A stretch of DNA of 64,000 bases from Actinomycetota bacterium (GCA_019240215.1 JAFAYQ010000027.1:1-64000); one strand, 5' to 3'. Positions 10,416-18,392 are shown, counted from the stretch's first letter. The notes: generated from the sequence alone by a model not told the origin. Translations and numbers: made by a program.

Positions 10416-10844
10416 ATGCGGGTGCGCTGGATGGCCGGGCAGGCCAGAGTACGCAGGCGGATGGCAGCCGTCCTCTGCAGCTCGGTGGCCATGTTCGCGG
10501 CGCTGTCCGTCTCCGCCTGCACCGGGGGCTCGACTCCGGGCGCGGGCGCCTCCGCGTCGTCCAGCTTCTTCACCGCCAAGGCCCCGTCCGGTACCGCCAC
10601 CGTCATCACGCCCAGCCCGTCGCCGTCCCCGTCGCTGACCCCGTCCCCGTCCCCGTCTCCGTCGCTGACCGAGGCCACCCTGCCGGTGCCCGCCACCACC
10701 TCGGCCGCCCCCATCGGCGCTCCCTCCACGGGCGGCGGCGGCACCGCCGGCCTGCAGCACCTGACCCTGTTCGGCCTCGGCGGCCTGGCCATCCTGGCCG
10801 GCCTGGCCAGCTTGATCTACCGCCGCCGGCTGCGCGACCGCTGA
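10416..10844 (+). CDS. Secreted Ser/Pro-rich protein with sortase-type C-terminal anchor
   Basis: 142 residues in three parts. The N-terminus has an Arg-rich n-region, a hydrophobic segment and a lipobox-like LSVSACTGG. The middle is a Ser/Pro/Thr stretch (PSPSPSPSLTPSPSPSPSL). The C-terminus reads GAPSTGGGGTAGLQHLTLFGLGGLAILAGL...YRRRLRDR. A short motif, a helix and a basic tail are the layout of a sortase substrate; PSTGGGG would be the recognition region. The start at ATG 10416 is fixed by AGGAGGG five bases upstream. It is divergent from the sortase gene. Whether it is a lipoprotein, wall-anchored, or both in sequence is unresolved. Confidence 0.78.
   Translation: MRVRWMAGQARVRRRMAAVLCSSVAMFAALSVSACTGGSTPGAGASASSSFFTAKAPSGTATVITPSPSPSPSLTPSPSPSPSLTEATLPVPATTSAAPIGAPSTGGGGTAGLQHLTLFGLGGLAILAGLASLIYRRRLRDR
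10611..10672 (+). repeat. Ser-Pro codon tandem repeat
   Basis: Within the anchored-protein gene, CCGTCCCCGTCGCTGACC-type units recur and encode a repeated PSPSPSLT pattern. It forms a spacer or stalk between the N-terminal membrane part and the C-terminal anchor. Repeats like this can expand and contract by slippage. Confidence 0.6.
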
Positions 10845-10866
10845 GCGCCCGCACCTGACCCCGCGG

Positions 10867-11469
10867 CTACCCGTCCTGCACGCTCAGCTGGAGGGCGGTG
10901 ATGCCGCCCGCGCTGATCGGCCTGATGTCCATCGGGCAGCTCGACAGCACCACCAGGCAGTCCAGCTCGGCCCGGAACGCGATGAAGTCACCGGGCCCGC
11001 TCGACGCCGGGTGCGAGGCCAGGGTCCCGTCCGGCTCCGGGCGCACGTCCATGAACACGTTCAGCGGCTGCGGCACCGTCCCGGCGGTGACGCCGTGGCC
11101 GGTCAGCGCCTCGGCCAGGTTGGCCGCGCACGAGCGGTGCCCGGGGGCCGCCCCCAGCGACGCGTAGCGGGCCGGGTCGCAGGCCGCGTACAGCATGTCG
11201 TGCCGCCCGGGCGAGGTGTCCTCGGTCACGGCCAGGATCGGCCGCCGCCGGTTGGTCAGCACCGGGTCGCCCGGCCGCGGGAACAGCTTGGCGATGGCCG
11301 GCCGGGTGTGCTGGGCGCTGGCGTACTCGCCCGGGTCGGCCCGGCTGAACGCGAACAGGTCGCCCACCTGCCCGCCGGCCAGGTCCGTGACCCGCACGAC
11401 CTGCCCGGCCGCGACCAGCACGGCGCGGCCCTCGCCGCCCGGCACCTGCACCCGCGCCCGTTCGGCCAT
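10867..11469 (-). CDS. DUF1989 / urea carboxylase-associated family protein
   Basis: 200 residues matching the family first described next to urea carboxylase (urea amidolyase-associated proteins): GQVVRVTDLAGGQVGDLFAF near the N-terminus, a central SPGRHDMLYAACD, and PLNVFMDVRPEPDG followed by GPGDFIAFRAELDCLVVLSSCP. The Cys/His/Asp pattern suggests a metal or small-molecule site, but the reaction is not established. No urea carboxylase lies in the window. It is divergent from the P1 peptidase, with only 17 bp between the two ATGs. Confidence 0.85.
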   Translation of the reverse strand: MAERARVQVPGGEGRAVLVAAGQVVRVTDLAGGQVGDLFAFSRADPGEYASAQHTRPAIAKLFPRPGDPVLTNRRRPILAVTEDTSPGRHDMLYAACDPARYASLGAAPGHRSCAANLAEALTGHGVTAGTVPQPLNVFMDVRPEPDGTLASHPASSGPGDFIAFRAELDCLVVLSSCPMDIRPISAGGITALQLSVQDG

Positions 11470-11486
11470 TTCTCTACTATCGCAGC
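11470..11486. promoter_or_regulatory. 17-bp bidirectional promoter core
   Basis: The whole space between the two divergent ATGs is 17 bp. On the plus strand TACTAT (11475-11480) is a perfect TAnnnT element six bases before ATG 11487, so the peptidase mRNA should be leaderless. On the minus strand the overlapping GATAGT lies six bases before ATG 11469. Two -10 elements sharing bases would compete for polymerase. Confidence 0.5.
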
Positions 11487-12620
11487 ATGAACGCCCACCA
11501 GACCACGCCCACGGGGCTGCCCCGGGCCCGCTCGATCGGGATCCCGTTCGGCGGCGACCCCGGCCCCAGCAACGCGATCACCGACGTTTCCGGCGTGCAG
11601 GTCGGCTACGTCACCCTGATCGAGGGCGACGGCCCCCTGCGGGCCGGCCAGGGCCCGGTCCGGACCGGGGTCACCGCGATCCTGGCTCGCGGCCGCGACG
11701 GCTGGGGGACCGGCTGCGCGGCCGGGTTCCACTCGTTCAACGGCAACGGCGAGCTGACCGCCTCGCACTGGCTGGCCGAGACCGGCATCTTGTCCTCGGC
11801 CGTGCTGCTGACCAACACCTACGCGGTCGGTACCGTGCACCGCGGCGTGGTCGACTGGATCAACCAGAACCGGCCCGGCCAGCTGCCCTGGGAGTTCCCG
11901 GTCGTCGGCGAGACCTACGACGGCTACCTCAACGACGTCAGCGGCGCCCACGTCCGCACCGGCGACGCGGTGACCGCGATCGATCAGGCCCACGGCGGCC
12001 CGATCGAGGAGGGCTCGGTCGGCGGCGGCACCGGCATGTGCGGCTACGGCTACAAGGGCGGCAGCGGCACCGCCTCCCGGCTGGTCGCGCTGGGCACCCA
12101 GACGTGCACGGTCGGCGTGTTCGTGCAGGCCAACTTCGGCCGCCGGCGGCACCTGACGATCGCCGGGCGCCCGGTCGGCCAGCACCTGCTGGACGACAAC
12201 CCGCTGGAGGAGACCAACTGGTTCCTGCCCGCCGGGGCCGGCTCGATCATCGCCGTGGTCGCCACCGACGCGCCGCTGCTGCCCGGCCAGGCCAGCGCGC
12301 TGGCCCGCCGGGCCACCCTCGGCATCGGCCGGACCGGAACCACTGGCTCGCACAGCTCCGGCGACATCTTCCTGGCCTTCTCGACCGCCAATCCCGGCCA
12401 GCTCGGCAGCGAGGAGGGCCCCGACTCACCCCAGCCGGGCCAGCTCCGGCGGCTGGAGTTCCTGGGCTGGGACGACATCGACGGCCTGTTCGAGGCGACC
12501 GTCCAGGCGGTCGAGGAAGCGGTCCTCAACGCGCTGGTGGCCAACTCCGAGATGACCGGCCGCGACGGCCACCGGATGCCCGCCCTGCCCCGCGACCGCG
12601 TCACCGCCCTGCTCGGCTGA
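11487..12620 (+). CDS. P1 family peptidase (DmpA/BapA-like, S58)
   Basis: 377 residues, the normal length of this N-terminal nucleophile-type aminopeptidase family. It opens with GIPFGGDPGPSNAITDVSGVQVGY. The precursor is expected to self-cleave before the Ser in GSVGGGTGMCGYGYKGG, which is clearly present and leaves a mature N-terminal Ser nucleophile. LAFSTANPGQL and the DGLFEATVQAVEEAVLNAL helix follow. Related enzymes release N-terminal D- or beta-amino acids. The start lacks a Shine-Dalgarno but has TACTAT six bases upstream, so it is probably leaderless. It is divergent from DUF1989. Confidence 0.88.
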   Translation: MNAHQTTPTGLPRARSIGIPFGGDPGPSNAITDVSGVQVGYVTLIEGDGPLRAGQGPVRTGVTAILARGRDGWGTGCAAGFHSFNGNGELTASHWLAETGILSSAVLLTNTYAVGTVHRGVVDWINQNRPGQLPWEFPVVGETYDGYLNDVSGAHVRTGDAVTAIDQAHGGPIEEGSVGGGTGMCGYGYKGGSGTASRLVALGTQTCTVGVFVQANFGRRRHLTIAGRPVGQHLLDDNPLEETNWFLPAGAGSIIAVVATDAPLLPGQASALARRATLGIGRTGTTGSHSSGDIFLAFSTANPGQLGSEEGPDSPQPGQLRRLEFLGWDDIDGLFEATVQAVEEAVLNALVANSEMTGRDGHRMPALPRDRVTALLG

Positions 12621-12720
12621 CCCCCAAACCGAAATATATTTTTAAAATGTTCCAACGGGATCACCGCAATCGATCCAGCATGCGGAAAAACCAGATCCTC
12701 AGTTACTGAGGAGGTGAATT

Positions 12721-12852
12721 ATGAGCCAGCCGGTAAGCCGCATACTGACCGTTGATACGCCCACGCCTTCTCTCGCCTCGTCAGGGCCCCGAGGCGGGGA
12801 CCTGCAGACCCCTGGTGCCGCCCGGATCCTGGTTTTCTGGCTGCTCGCATAG
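12721..12852 (+). CDS. Small 43-residue ORF with an exceptionally strong ribosome-binding site
   Basis: Too short for the ORF track. AGGAGGTGA, a nine-base match to the anti-Shine-Dalgarno, ends optimally before ATG 12721. Translation begins MSQPVSRILTVDTPTPSLA and ends ARILVFWLLA before TAG. An AT-rich block (12633-12650, ATATATTTTTAAAATG) upstream could hold a promoter. A nine-codon ORF (MRKNQILSY, ATG 12680) ends inside the Shine-Dalgarno, suggesting translational coupling. No same-strand gene follows, so it is not an obvious attenuator leader. A peptide with a hydrophobic C-terminus is plausible: a secreted or modified peptide, a toxin, or a small regulatory protein. Function unknown. Confidence 0.5.
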   Translation: MSQPVSRILTVDTPTPSLASSGPRGGDLQTPGAARILVFWLLA

Positions 12853-12900
12853 CGCTGGTGCGGCCTGGAGCTGGCCTGAGGTTGGCCGGGGCGGGGACCG

Positions 12901-13824
12901 TCAGGCGGCCGTGGCGCTCAGGCTGACCCCGGTCAGCCGTTCCGCCTCGGCCCACAGCCGGGCGGCGGTGGCCGCATCGCGGGCCCGGCGGGGCGGCCGG
13001 GTGAGGACGGTCGGCCCGACCAGCCCGAACCGCTGGCTCGGCCCGTAGTAGCCCCCGTTACCGGCGTCCGGGCTGGTCGCCGCGTACAGCAGCGGCTCGC
13101 AGCCGGTCCCGACCTCCTGCGACAGCAGCCGGGTGCCGAGCTGCAGCGGCGACCAGCGGGCCTCCGCCCGGCCCAGGTTGGGGCCGCTGGTCTGCAGGTT
13201 GGTGCGGGTGAAGCCGGGGTGGGCGGCGGTGCTGAGCAGGTCCCAGCCCCGCTCGGCCGCCAGCGCCGCCAGGTGCTCGGTCAGCATCAGGTCGGCCAGC
13301 TTGGACTGGCAGTAGGCGGGCCAGGCCCGGTACCGGCGGCTGTACTGCAGGTCGCCGAAGTGGATCCGGCCCACGTTGGCCATGCCGCTGCTCATCGTGA
13401 CCACCCGGGGCGCGGGTGCTTTCAGCAGCAGCGGCAGCAGCCGCACGGTGAGCGCGAACGGCCCGAGGAAGTTGCTGCCGAACTGCAGCTCGAACCCGTC
13501 GGCGGTCGTCATCCGGGTCGGCACCGCCATCACCCCGGCGTTGTTGAGCAGCAGGTCCAGTGGGGTGCCGTCGGCGATCAGCCCGTCCGCGAACTCGGTC
13601 ACCGAGGCCAGGTCGGCCAGGTCGCACCGGCGCACCTCCACCTCGGCATCAGGCTGCTGGGCGAGGATGCCGTCCCGGGCCTGCTCGCCCTTGGCCGGCG
13701 TGCGGACCGCCATGATCACCTGGGCCCCGGCCGCGGCCAGCCGCCGGGCCGCCTCCTGGCCGGTGCCGCTGTTCGCCCCGGTGATGACCACCCGGCGGCC
13801 GGACTGATCGGGAACCGTGTACAT
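12901..13824 (-). CDS. Short-chain dehydrogenase/reductase (retinol dehydrogenase-like)
   Basis: 307 residues. An NAD(P)-binding Rossmann fold is shown by [18 protein letters not shown], with basic residues after beta-2 ([13 protein letters not shown]) favouring NADP. NNAGVM and the catalytic Ser plus the YxxxK motif (YCQSK) follow. The length and the [13 protein letters not shown] segment resemble the WWOX/retinol-dehydrogenase-like SDR branch. The substrate is unknown. GGAGA precedes ATG 13824. It is divergent from a TetR regulator, with three copies of a 13-bp palindrome in between, so TetR very probably controls it in response to a ligand that the enzyme may process. Confidence 0.88.
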   Translation of the reverse strand: MYTVPDQSGRRVVITGANSGTGQEAARRLAAAGAQVIMAVRTPAKGEQARDGILAQQPDAEVEVRRCDLADLASVTEFADGLIADGTPLDLLLNNAGVMAVPTRMTTADGFELQFGSNFLGPFALTVRLLPLLLKAPAPRVVTMSSGMANVGRIHFGDLQYSRRYRAWPAYCQSKLADLMLTEHLAALAAERGWDLLSTAAHPGFTRTNLQTSGPNLGRAEARWSPLQLGTRLLSQEVGTGCEPLLYAATSPDAGNGGYYGPSQRFGLVGPTVLTRPPRRARDAATAARLWAEAERLTGVSLSATAA

Positions 13825-13837
13825 GGCGTCTCCTATA

Positions 13838-13905
13838 AGACCGTCGGTCTGTTACGATTCCGAAATTAGCAGACCGCCGGTCTCTATACAAGGGACCGGC
13901 GGTCT
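13838..13905. promoter_or_regulatory. Three TetR-type operators AGACCGnCGGTCT
   Basis: AGACCGTCGGTCT (13838-13850), AGACCGCCGGTCT (13871-13883) and GGACCGGCGGTCT (13893-13905) are 13-bp palindromes around one central base, the last with one mismatch. Centres are 33 and 22 bp apart, about three and two helical turns, so dimers would sit on the same face. The third copy ends one base before the TAATAT -10 of the TetR gene, suiting autorepression; the first lies close to the SDR start. Confidence 0.8.
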
Positions 13906-13906
13906 G

Positions 13907-13912
13907 TAATAT
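13907..13912 (+). promoter_or_regulatory. -10 element of the TetR gene
   Basis: TAATAT fits TAnnnT and lies eight bases before ATG 13921, with no Shine-Dalgarno, so the transcript is probably leaderless. It directly follows the third operator, so a bound repressor would block polymerase. Confidence 0.5.
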
Positions 13913-13920
13913 TGCTGAGC

Positions 13921-14607
13921 ATGACGGTGTTCCAGCGGGCCCGCAGCGCCGAGCAGCGTGAGGTGCGGCGCCACGCCATCCTCGACACGGCCGCCGCGAT
14001 GCTGTCGGAGATGCCGGCCGCCGACATCACCCTGAACGAGCTGAGCCGCCGGGTCGGCCTGGCCAAGTCCAACGTGCTCCGGTACTTCGAGTCGCGCGAG
14101 GCGGTGCTGCTGGAACTGCTGGCCGCCCAGTGGCAGGAGTGGCTGACCGCGCTGGCCGCCGACCTCGGCGAAGGAGTGACGGCCGGGGCCCCGGTCGCCA
14201 ACCGCGGCGACGCAGTGGCGGCGGTGCTGGCCATCTCGCTGGCCGCCCGCCCGGTCCTCTGCGACCTGATCAGCGCCCAGGCCGCCGTGCTCGAGCGCAA
14301 CGTCTCGCCGCAGATCGCCGCCACCTACAAGCGGTCCACCCTGGCCGGCTTCGGCGACCTCGGGACCCTGCTCGGCCGCCACCTGCCCGAGCTCGGCGAC
14401 CAGGACACCTGGCGGCTGGCCGGCGCCACCGTCATCACCGCCGGCGCCCTGTGGCAGCAGTGCCAGCCGTCGGCCGCGATGCTGGCCGCCTACGAGGCCG
14501 ACCCCGACCTGGCCGCCCTCCGGCTGGACTTCACTCCCACCCTCCGCGAGTTCACCGAAGTCCTGATCTCCGGCCTCCTCGCCCGCGCCGGAATCCCCTC
14601 GCGCTGA
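13921..14607 (+). CDS. TetR family transcriptional regulator
   Basis: 228 residues. The N-terminal HTH is canonical: RRHAILDTAAAMLSEMP, then ITLNELSRRVGLAKSNVLRYFESREAVLLELL. The helical C-terminal ligand-binding domain resembles the TetR groups found next to SDR or oxidoreductase genes. ATG 13921 is chosen over the ORF-track TTG at 13912, because that TTG overlaps the -10 element. It likely represses both itself and the divergent SDR through the AGACCGnCGGTCT sites. The ligand is unknown. Confidence 0.9.
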   Translation: MTVFQRARSAEQREVRRHAILDTAAAMLSEMPAADITLNELSRRVGLAKSNVLRYFESREAVLLELLAAQWQEWLTALAADLGEGVTAGAPVANRGDAVAAVLAISLAARPVLCDLISAQAAVLERNVSPQIAATYKRSTLAGFGDLGTLLGRHLPELGDQDTWRLAGATVITAGALWQQCQPSAAMLAAYEADPDLAALRLDFTPTLREFTEVLISGLLARAGIPSR

Positions 14608-14611
14608 GACC

Positions 14612-14791
14612 TCAGGGACTGCCGCCCATCCGCTCCATCAGCGAACCGCGGCTCAGCCCGAACTGGGCGCAGAACCGGTCCAGGTCCTGGACGGTGACCG
14701 GATCGTGGAGGGTCCGGGCGGCGGCCTCGGCCGCCTCCGGCATGCCCGCCCGGCGCAAGCTCTTGACGAATTGCTGCTTCGAAAGGTCCAT
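14612..14791 (-). CDS. Small conserved-looking protein of 59 residues
   Basis: Reads MDLSKQQFVKSLRRAGMPEAAEAAARTLHD and ends SRGSLMERMGGSP. It is only the tail of the longer ORF-track entry 14612-15109. GGAGG followed by TCCCG directly before ATG 14791 marks the true start. It is helical and soluble, with no recognisable domain. The segment DPVTVQDLDRFCAQFGLSRGSL could form a short helix-turn-helix-like pair, but I cannot assign a function. It follows the LLM/SRPBCC genes on the same strand, after 86 bp. Confidence 0.65.
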   Translation of the reverse strand: MDLSKQQFVKSLRRAGMPEAAEAAARTLHDPVTVQDLDRFCAQFGLSRGSLMERMGGSP

Positions 14792-14877
14792 CGGGACCTC
14801 CTCGCTACGGAAGGTGGCCCCGGACGCCCATTGGCCAGGGCCCGCCGCTACCGGTGACAACCAGGGTCCGGACCCCT

Positions 14878-15942
14878 TTAGTTCCGATTCTGATCGTTGA
14901 ATTCGGCGACCAGCTCGAGGAACCGGCCGAGCGTGGCCAGCCGCTCGGGCAGCTCGCCGCGCAGCTTGACCGACAGGGTTTTCACGCCGGCCTCGCGGTA
15001 CCAGCGCAGCCGGTCGCGGATCATCGCCGGCGGGCCGAGCAGGTTGGTCCTGGCCCCCAGCGCCCGCGGCACCCGGCGGGCGGCCTCGTCCCGGCGGCCT
15101 TCCCGCCACAGCTGCTGCACGGCCGCCACCTCCTCGCCGAACCCCTGGCGGGCGAACGCCTGGTTGTAGAAGTTGGTTGTCGCCGAGCCCATCGCGCCGA
15201 TCGTGAACGCGTAACCGGCCGCGTGCCGGGCCTCGGCCTCGGCCACGTCGTCGGTGAACTCCACCGCCACCGGCACCTGCAGGTCCAGGTCGGCCAGGGT
15301 GCGGCCGGCCGCGGCGGCGCCGGCCCGCAGCGGGTCCAGGAACACCTCGGCCGATTCGGGGATGAAGGCGTTGCCGAGCCAGCCGTCGGCCAGCTCACCG
15401 CACAGCCGCAGGTTGGCCGGGCCGATGGCGGCCACGTAGATCGGCACCGGGGCCGGGGGAGCGGCCGCCCGCAGCGCCCGGCCGTCGCCGCCGGGCAGCG
15501 GCAGCTGATACACCTCGCCTTGGTAGTCGAGCCGGTCGCCGCGGCTGATGATCCGGATGATCTCGATCGTCTCGCGGGTGGTCTGGATCGGCCGCCGGAA
15601 CCGGACGCCGTGCCAGCCCTCCATCACCTGCGGGCCGCTGACGCCGATCCCGAGCCGGAACCGGCCGTCCGACAGCTGCTGCAGCGACAGCGCCGACATC
15701 GCCAGCAGCGCGGGGGAGCGGGAACCGACCTGCACGATCGAGGTACCGAGCGCGATCCGCTCGGTGCGGGCGGCCAGGTAACCGACCTGGGTCAGCGCGT
15801 CGTGGCCCCAGAACTCCGGCACCCAGGCCGCGTCCGCTCCCAGCCGTTCGGCCTCCCGCACGAACTCGGCCGCGTCGGCCGACCCCGCCCCGCCCTCGAC
15901 CGCGACCCGCAGCCGGGCTGCTTCCCCGGGCTGCTCAGGCAC
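14878..15942 (-). CDS. LLM class F420-dependent oxidoreductase
   Basis: 354 residues with the luciferase-like TIM-barrel pattern: RLRVAVEGGAGSADAAEFVREAERLGADAAWVPE, ALGTSIVQVGSRSPALLAMSA, LSDGRFRLGIGVSGPQVMEGWHG, and a late TNFYNQAFARQGFGEEV segment typical of mycobacterial and streptomycete F420 enzymes. The substrate is unknown. The GTG start at 15942 overlaps the SRPBCC stop (GGTGCCTGA), indicating an operon with coupled translation. Confidence 0.87.
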   Translation of the reverse strand: MPEQPGEAARLRVAVEGGAGSADAAEFVREAERLGADAAWVPEFWGHDALTQVGYLAARTERIALGTSIVQVGSRSPALLAMSALSLQQLSDGRFRLGIGVSGPQVMEGWHGVRFRRPIQTTRETIEIIRIISRGDRLDYQGEVYQLPLPGGDGRALRAAAPPAPVPIYVAAIGPANLRLCGELADGWLGNAFIPESAEVFLDPLRAGAAAAGRTLADLDLQVPVAVEFTDDVAEAEARHAAGYAFTIGAMGSATTNFYNQAFARQGFGEEVAAVQQLWREGRRDEAARRVPRALGARTNLLGPPAMIRDRLRWYREAGVKTLSVKLRGELPERLATLGRFLELVAEFNDQNRN

Positions 15943-16444
15943 CGGCCGGGGCCCGCTCGGCCAGCTCCTTGATCCCGGCCAGGCACCGGTTCATGTTGGC
16001 CTCGTGCTCGGCCAGCCGCCGGGCCACGATCCGTTCCTCCTTGTCCGGCCTCGCCTCGATGGCGGGGGTCAGGCCGGACCGGCCGGGCCCGAGCACCGCC
16101 CACTGCCGCAGCAATGTCCCGGCCCCGTCCGGTTCCAGCTCGAACCCCCAGCGGGCGGCCGGGTCGTCGGGGTCCTCCACCACCCAGCTGAACGCCCGTG
16201 GCTCCTCGCAGACGACGACCGTGCAGGTGGTCTGCCAGGTGCCGGCCGCCGGGTGCTGGCTGTGCCCGGTGAACCGGGCCCCGGCGCACGGCCCGGTCGT
16301 CCCCTCGGCCCACTCCGCCATGGTCAGCTCGGTGGAGAACCGCGACGGCACGGTGATGTCGCAGACCAGCGGCCACACCGTGCTGGGCGGAGCCGCGACG
16401 TGGATCTCCGCCCGCGCGGTCGGGTTGTCGGCGTACTTGACCAT
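15935..16444 (-). CDS. SRPBCC family protein (START/polyketide-cyclase-like)
   Basis: 169 residues beginning MVKYADNPTARAEIHVAAPPSTVWPLVCDI, the beta-strand and helix entrance of the SRPBCC hydrophobic-cavity fold. FSTELTMAEW and GARFTGHSQHPAAG follow, with SWVVEDPDDPAARWGFELEPDGAGTLLRQW near the middle. Such proteins bind or cyclise hydrophobic ligands. Co-translation with the following LLM oxidoreductase suggests both act on one hydrophobic substrate. Confidence 0.83.
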   Translation of the reverse strand: MVKYADNPTARAEIHVAAPPSTVWPLVCDITVPSRFSTELTMAEWAEGTTGPCAGARFTGHSQHPAAGTWQTTCTVVVCEEPRAFSWVVEDPDDPAARWGFELEPDGAGTLLRQWAVLGPGRSGLTPAIEARPDKEERIVARRLAEHEANMNRCLAGIKELAERAPAGA

Positions 16445-16477
16445 GCTCCCGATTGTGGCCCGCCCAGCCCCCAGCGG

Positions 16478-18319
16478 CTACTTCGACGGGTGGACCACCA
16501 GCGCGCTGCCGCCGCCCAGCCGGACCGGCTCGGCGATCGGCTCGACCTTGCCGCCGCCCAGCACCTGCAGCGCCGTCGCGTCACCCGGGTAGTAGTCCAG
16601 CGGCAGGATCGAGCCGCCCGTCTCGGTGAACTTCTCGCCGTACTGGCTGGTCAGCTGCTTGGCCACCGCACTGTTGTAGAAAAGGGGCTCAGCACTGGAG
16701 GTCGCCGAGTTGGTGTTGCTGACCCGCGGCGCGGCCAGCGCGTCCGGCAGCGACATACCGAAGTCGACGTGGTTGATCAGCGTCTGCAGGATCGTGGTGA
16801 TGATCGTCGAACCGCCCGCCGCGCCGATGCTGAACACCGGCCGGCCGTGCTGCAGCGCGATGACCGGGCCCATGCTCGAGCGCGGCTGCTTGCCGCTGGC
16901 GGGCAGGTTCGGGTCGGTGGCCCCGGTCGCCGGCGGCGCGAAGTCGAAGTCGGTCATCTCGTCGTTGAGCAGGAAGCCGTAACCGGGCACGGTCTGGCCG
17001 CTGCCGCCGAAGAAGTTGATCGTGTTGGTGTAGGCGACGATGTCGCCCCACTTGTCGGCGGTCACGATGTTGTTGGTGTGCAGGCCCTCGTTGGTGGTCT
17101 GGGCCGCCGCCGACGAGCTCGGGCAGGACTTGTACGGTCCGTACGGGTTACCCGCGGCCACCGGCGCGGTCGCCGCGGTGCTGCCGATCAGGCACTGGCG
17201 GGTCGCCGCGTACTTCGGGTTCAGCAGTTCCTGGGTGGGCACGCTGACCTGCCGGGGATCGCCGACGTAGGCGTTGCGGTCGGCGTAGGACAGCTTGGAC
17301 GCCTCGATGTAGTGGAACAGCGCCTCGGCCCGCGACTCGGTCGACAGGTTGTAGTGGGACAGGATGTTCAGCGCCTCGCCGACGGTGGTGCCGCTGCTGG
17401 ACGGCGGCGCCATGCTGTAGATGTCCAGGCCGCGGTAGTTCACGTGGGTCGGCGCCTGGATGTGGGCCCGGTAGTTGCGCAGGTCACTGGTGGTCATGAT
17501 GCCCGGCAGCTGGACCACGGTCTGGCCGGGGGTGGTGACCGGATGGTCGTCGGCCTGCACGATGGCCTGCCCGAGCGGCCCGTCGTACAGGTAGGACGGG
17601 CCGTACCTGGCCAGCAGACCGTAGGTCCGGGCCAGGTCCGGGTTCTTGAGCAGGGTGCCGACCGGCAGCGGCTGGCCCGCGCTGGTCAGCAGCCAGTGGC
17701 TGGCCGGGTAGGCCTGCAGCTCGGGCAGCTCGGACTGGGTGAGCTGCTGGAAGTCGGCGTCGGTGCGGAACCCGTTCCTGGCCAGGCTGATCGCGGGCTG
17801 CAGGTCGTCGGCCAGGCCCAGCCGGCCGTACTTCTGCAGCGCGGTGGCCCAGGTCGCCACCATCGACGGCACCCCGGTCGACAGCGGCTGGTCCGAGGCG
17901 TAGTCGTAGTTGTAGGGCTGGCCAGTCTTCGGGTCGATGAACATCGTCTTGGTGCAGGCGGCCGGGCAGTTCTCGCGCCCGTCGATCGTGACCACCTCGT
18001 GCTGCCGGGCCAGGTAGATGACCATGAACCCGCCGCCGCCGGGCCCGGCCACGAACGGGATCGTCACCCCCAGCGCGCTGGCGGTCGCGACCGCCGCGTC
18101 GACCGCGTTGCCGCCGCGCTTGAGCACGTCGATCCCGGCCTGGCTGGCGCCGAGGTCCATCGACGCCACCCCGCCGCCGGTCCCGACCGCCACCGGCTGC
18201 TTGGTGGGGGCCGACGCCCCTTCCCCGGCCGCGCTCAACTGCGCGGGCACGGCTACCAGCAGAGCAGCCAGAGCGGACAACGACGTGGTGACAGCCCAGC
18301 GGCGACGGCGCAGACGCAT
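16478..18319 (-). CDS. Gamma-glutamyltransferase family protein
   Basis: About 613 residues, exported (RLRRRRWAVTTSLSALAALLVAVPAQLSAAGEGA). GGT landmarks: QAGIDVLKRGGNAVDAAVA, GPGGGGFMVIY, IDGRENCP, and IGAAGGSTIITTILQTLIN...DFGMSLPDALAAPR at the C-terminal oxyanion region. The autoproteolytic Thr should lie in EGLHTNNIVTADKWGDIVAYTNTIN; where most GGTs read TTHxS, this one reads TNNIV, so the nucleophile is retained but its neighbours differ. ATG 18319 is chosen with AAAGG upstream; the ORF track uses GTG 18325. It would cleave glutathione or gamma-glutamyl peptides outside the cell. It lies 70 bp downstream of the neighbouring LLM gene. Confidence 0.86.
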   Translation of the reverse strand: MRLRRRRWAVTTSLSALAALLVAVPAQLSAAGEGASAPTKQPVAVGTGGGVASMDLGASQAGIDVLKRGGNAVDAAVATASALGVTIPFVAGPGGGGFMVIYLARQHEVVTIDGRENCPAACTKTMFIDPKTGQPYNYDYASDQPLSTGVPSMVATWATALQKYGRLGLADDLQPAISLARNGFRTDADFQQLTQSELPELQAYPASHWLLTSAGQPLPVGTLLKNPDLARTYGLLARYGPSYLYDGPLGQAIVQADDHPVTTPGQTVVQLPGIMTTSDLRNYRAHIQAPTHVNYRGLDIYSMAPPSSSGTTVGEALNILSHYNLSTESRAEALFHYIEASKLSYADRNAYVGDPRQVSVPTQELLNPKYAATRQCLIGSTAATAPVAAGNPYGPYKSCPSSSAAAQTTNEGLHTNNIVTADKWGDIVAYTNTINFFGGSGQTVPGYGFLLNDEMTDFDFAPPATGATDPNLPASGKQPRSSMGPVIALQHGRPVFSIGAAGGSTIITTILQTLINHVDFGMSLPDALAAPRVSNTNSATSSAEPLFYNSAVAKQLTSQYGEKFTETGGSILPLDYYPGDATALQVLGGGKVEPIAEPVRLGGGSALVVHPSK

Positions 18320-18392
18320 GTACACAACCTTTTATGTGCGAATATGTCGCGTCCATACTGGCCGTCGCCGACCGCGTTATCAAGAGCGAAGA

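Noticed and set aside
10611-10672. CRISPR-like or microsatellite array
   Set aside because: Units are in frame Ser-Pro codons inside a gene, without spacers, and no cas gene is near.
12721-12852. Lasso-peptide precursor
   Set aside because: The stretch PxLxxxG...TxG superficially recalls the lasso leader, but the G-to-T spacing is 7 rather than 5, the putative core has no Asp/Glu at ring positions 7-9, and no lasso maturation gene is nearby.
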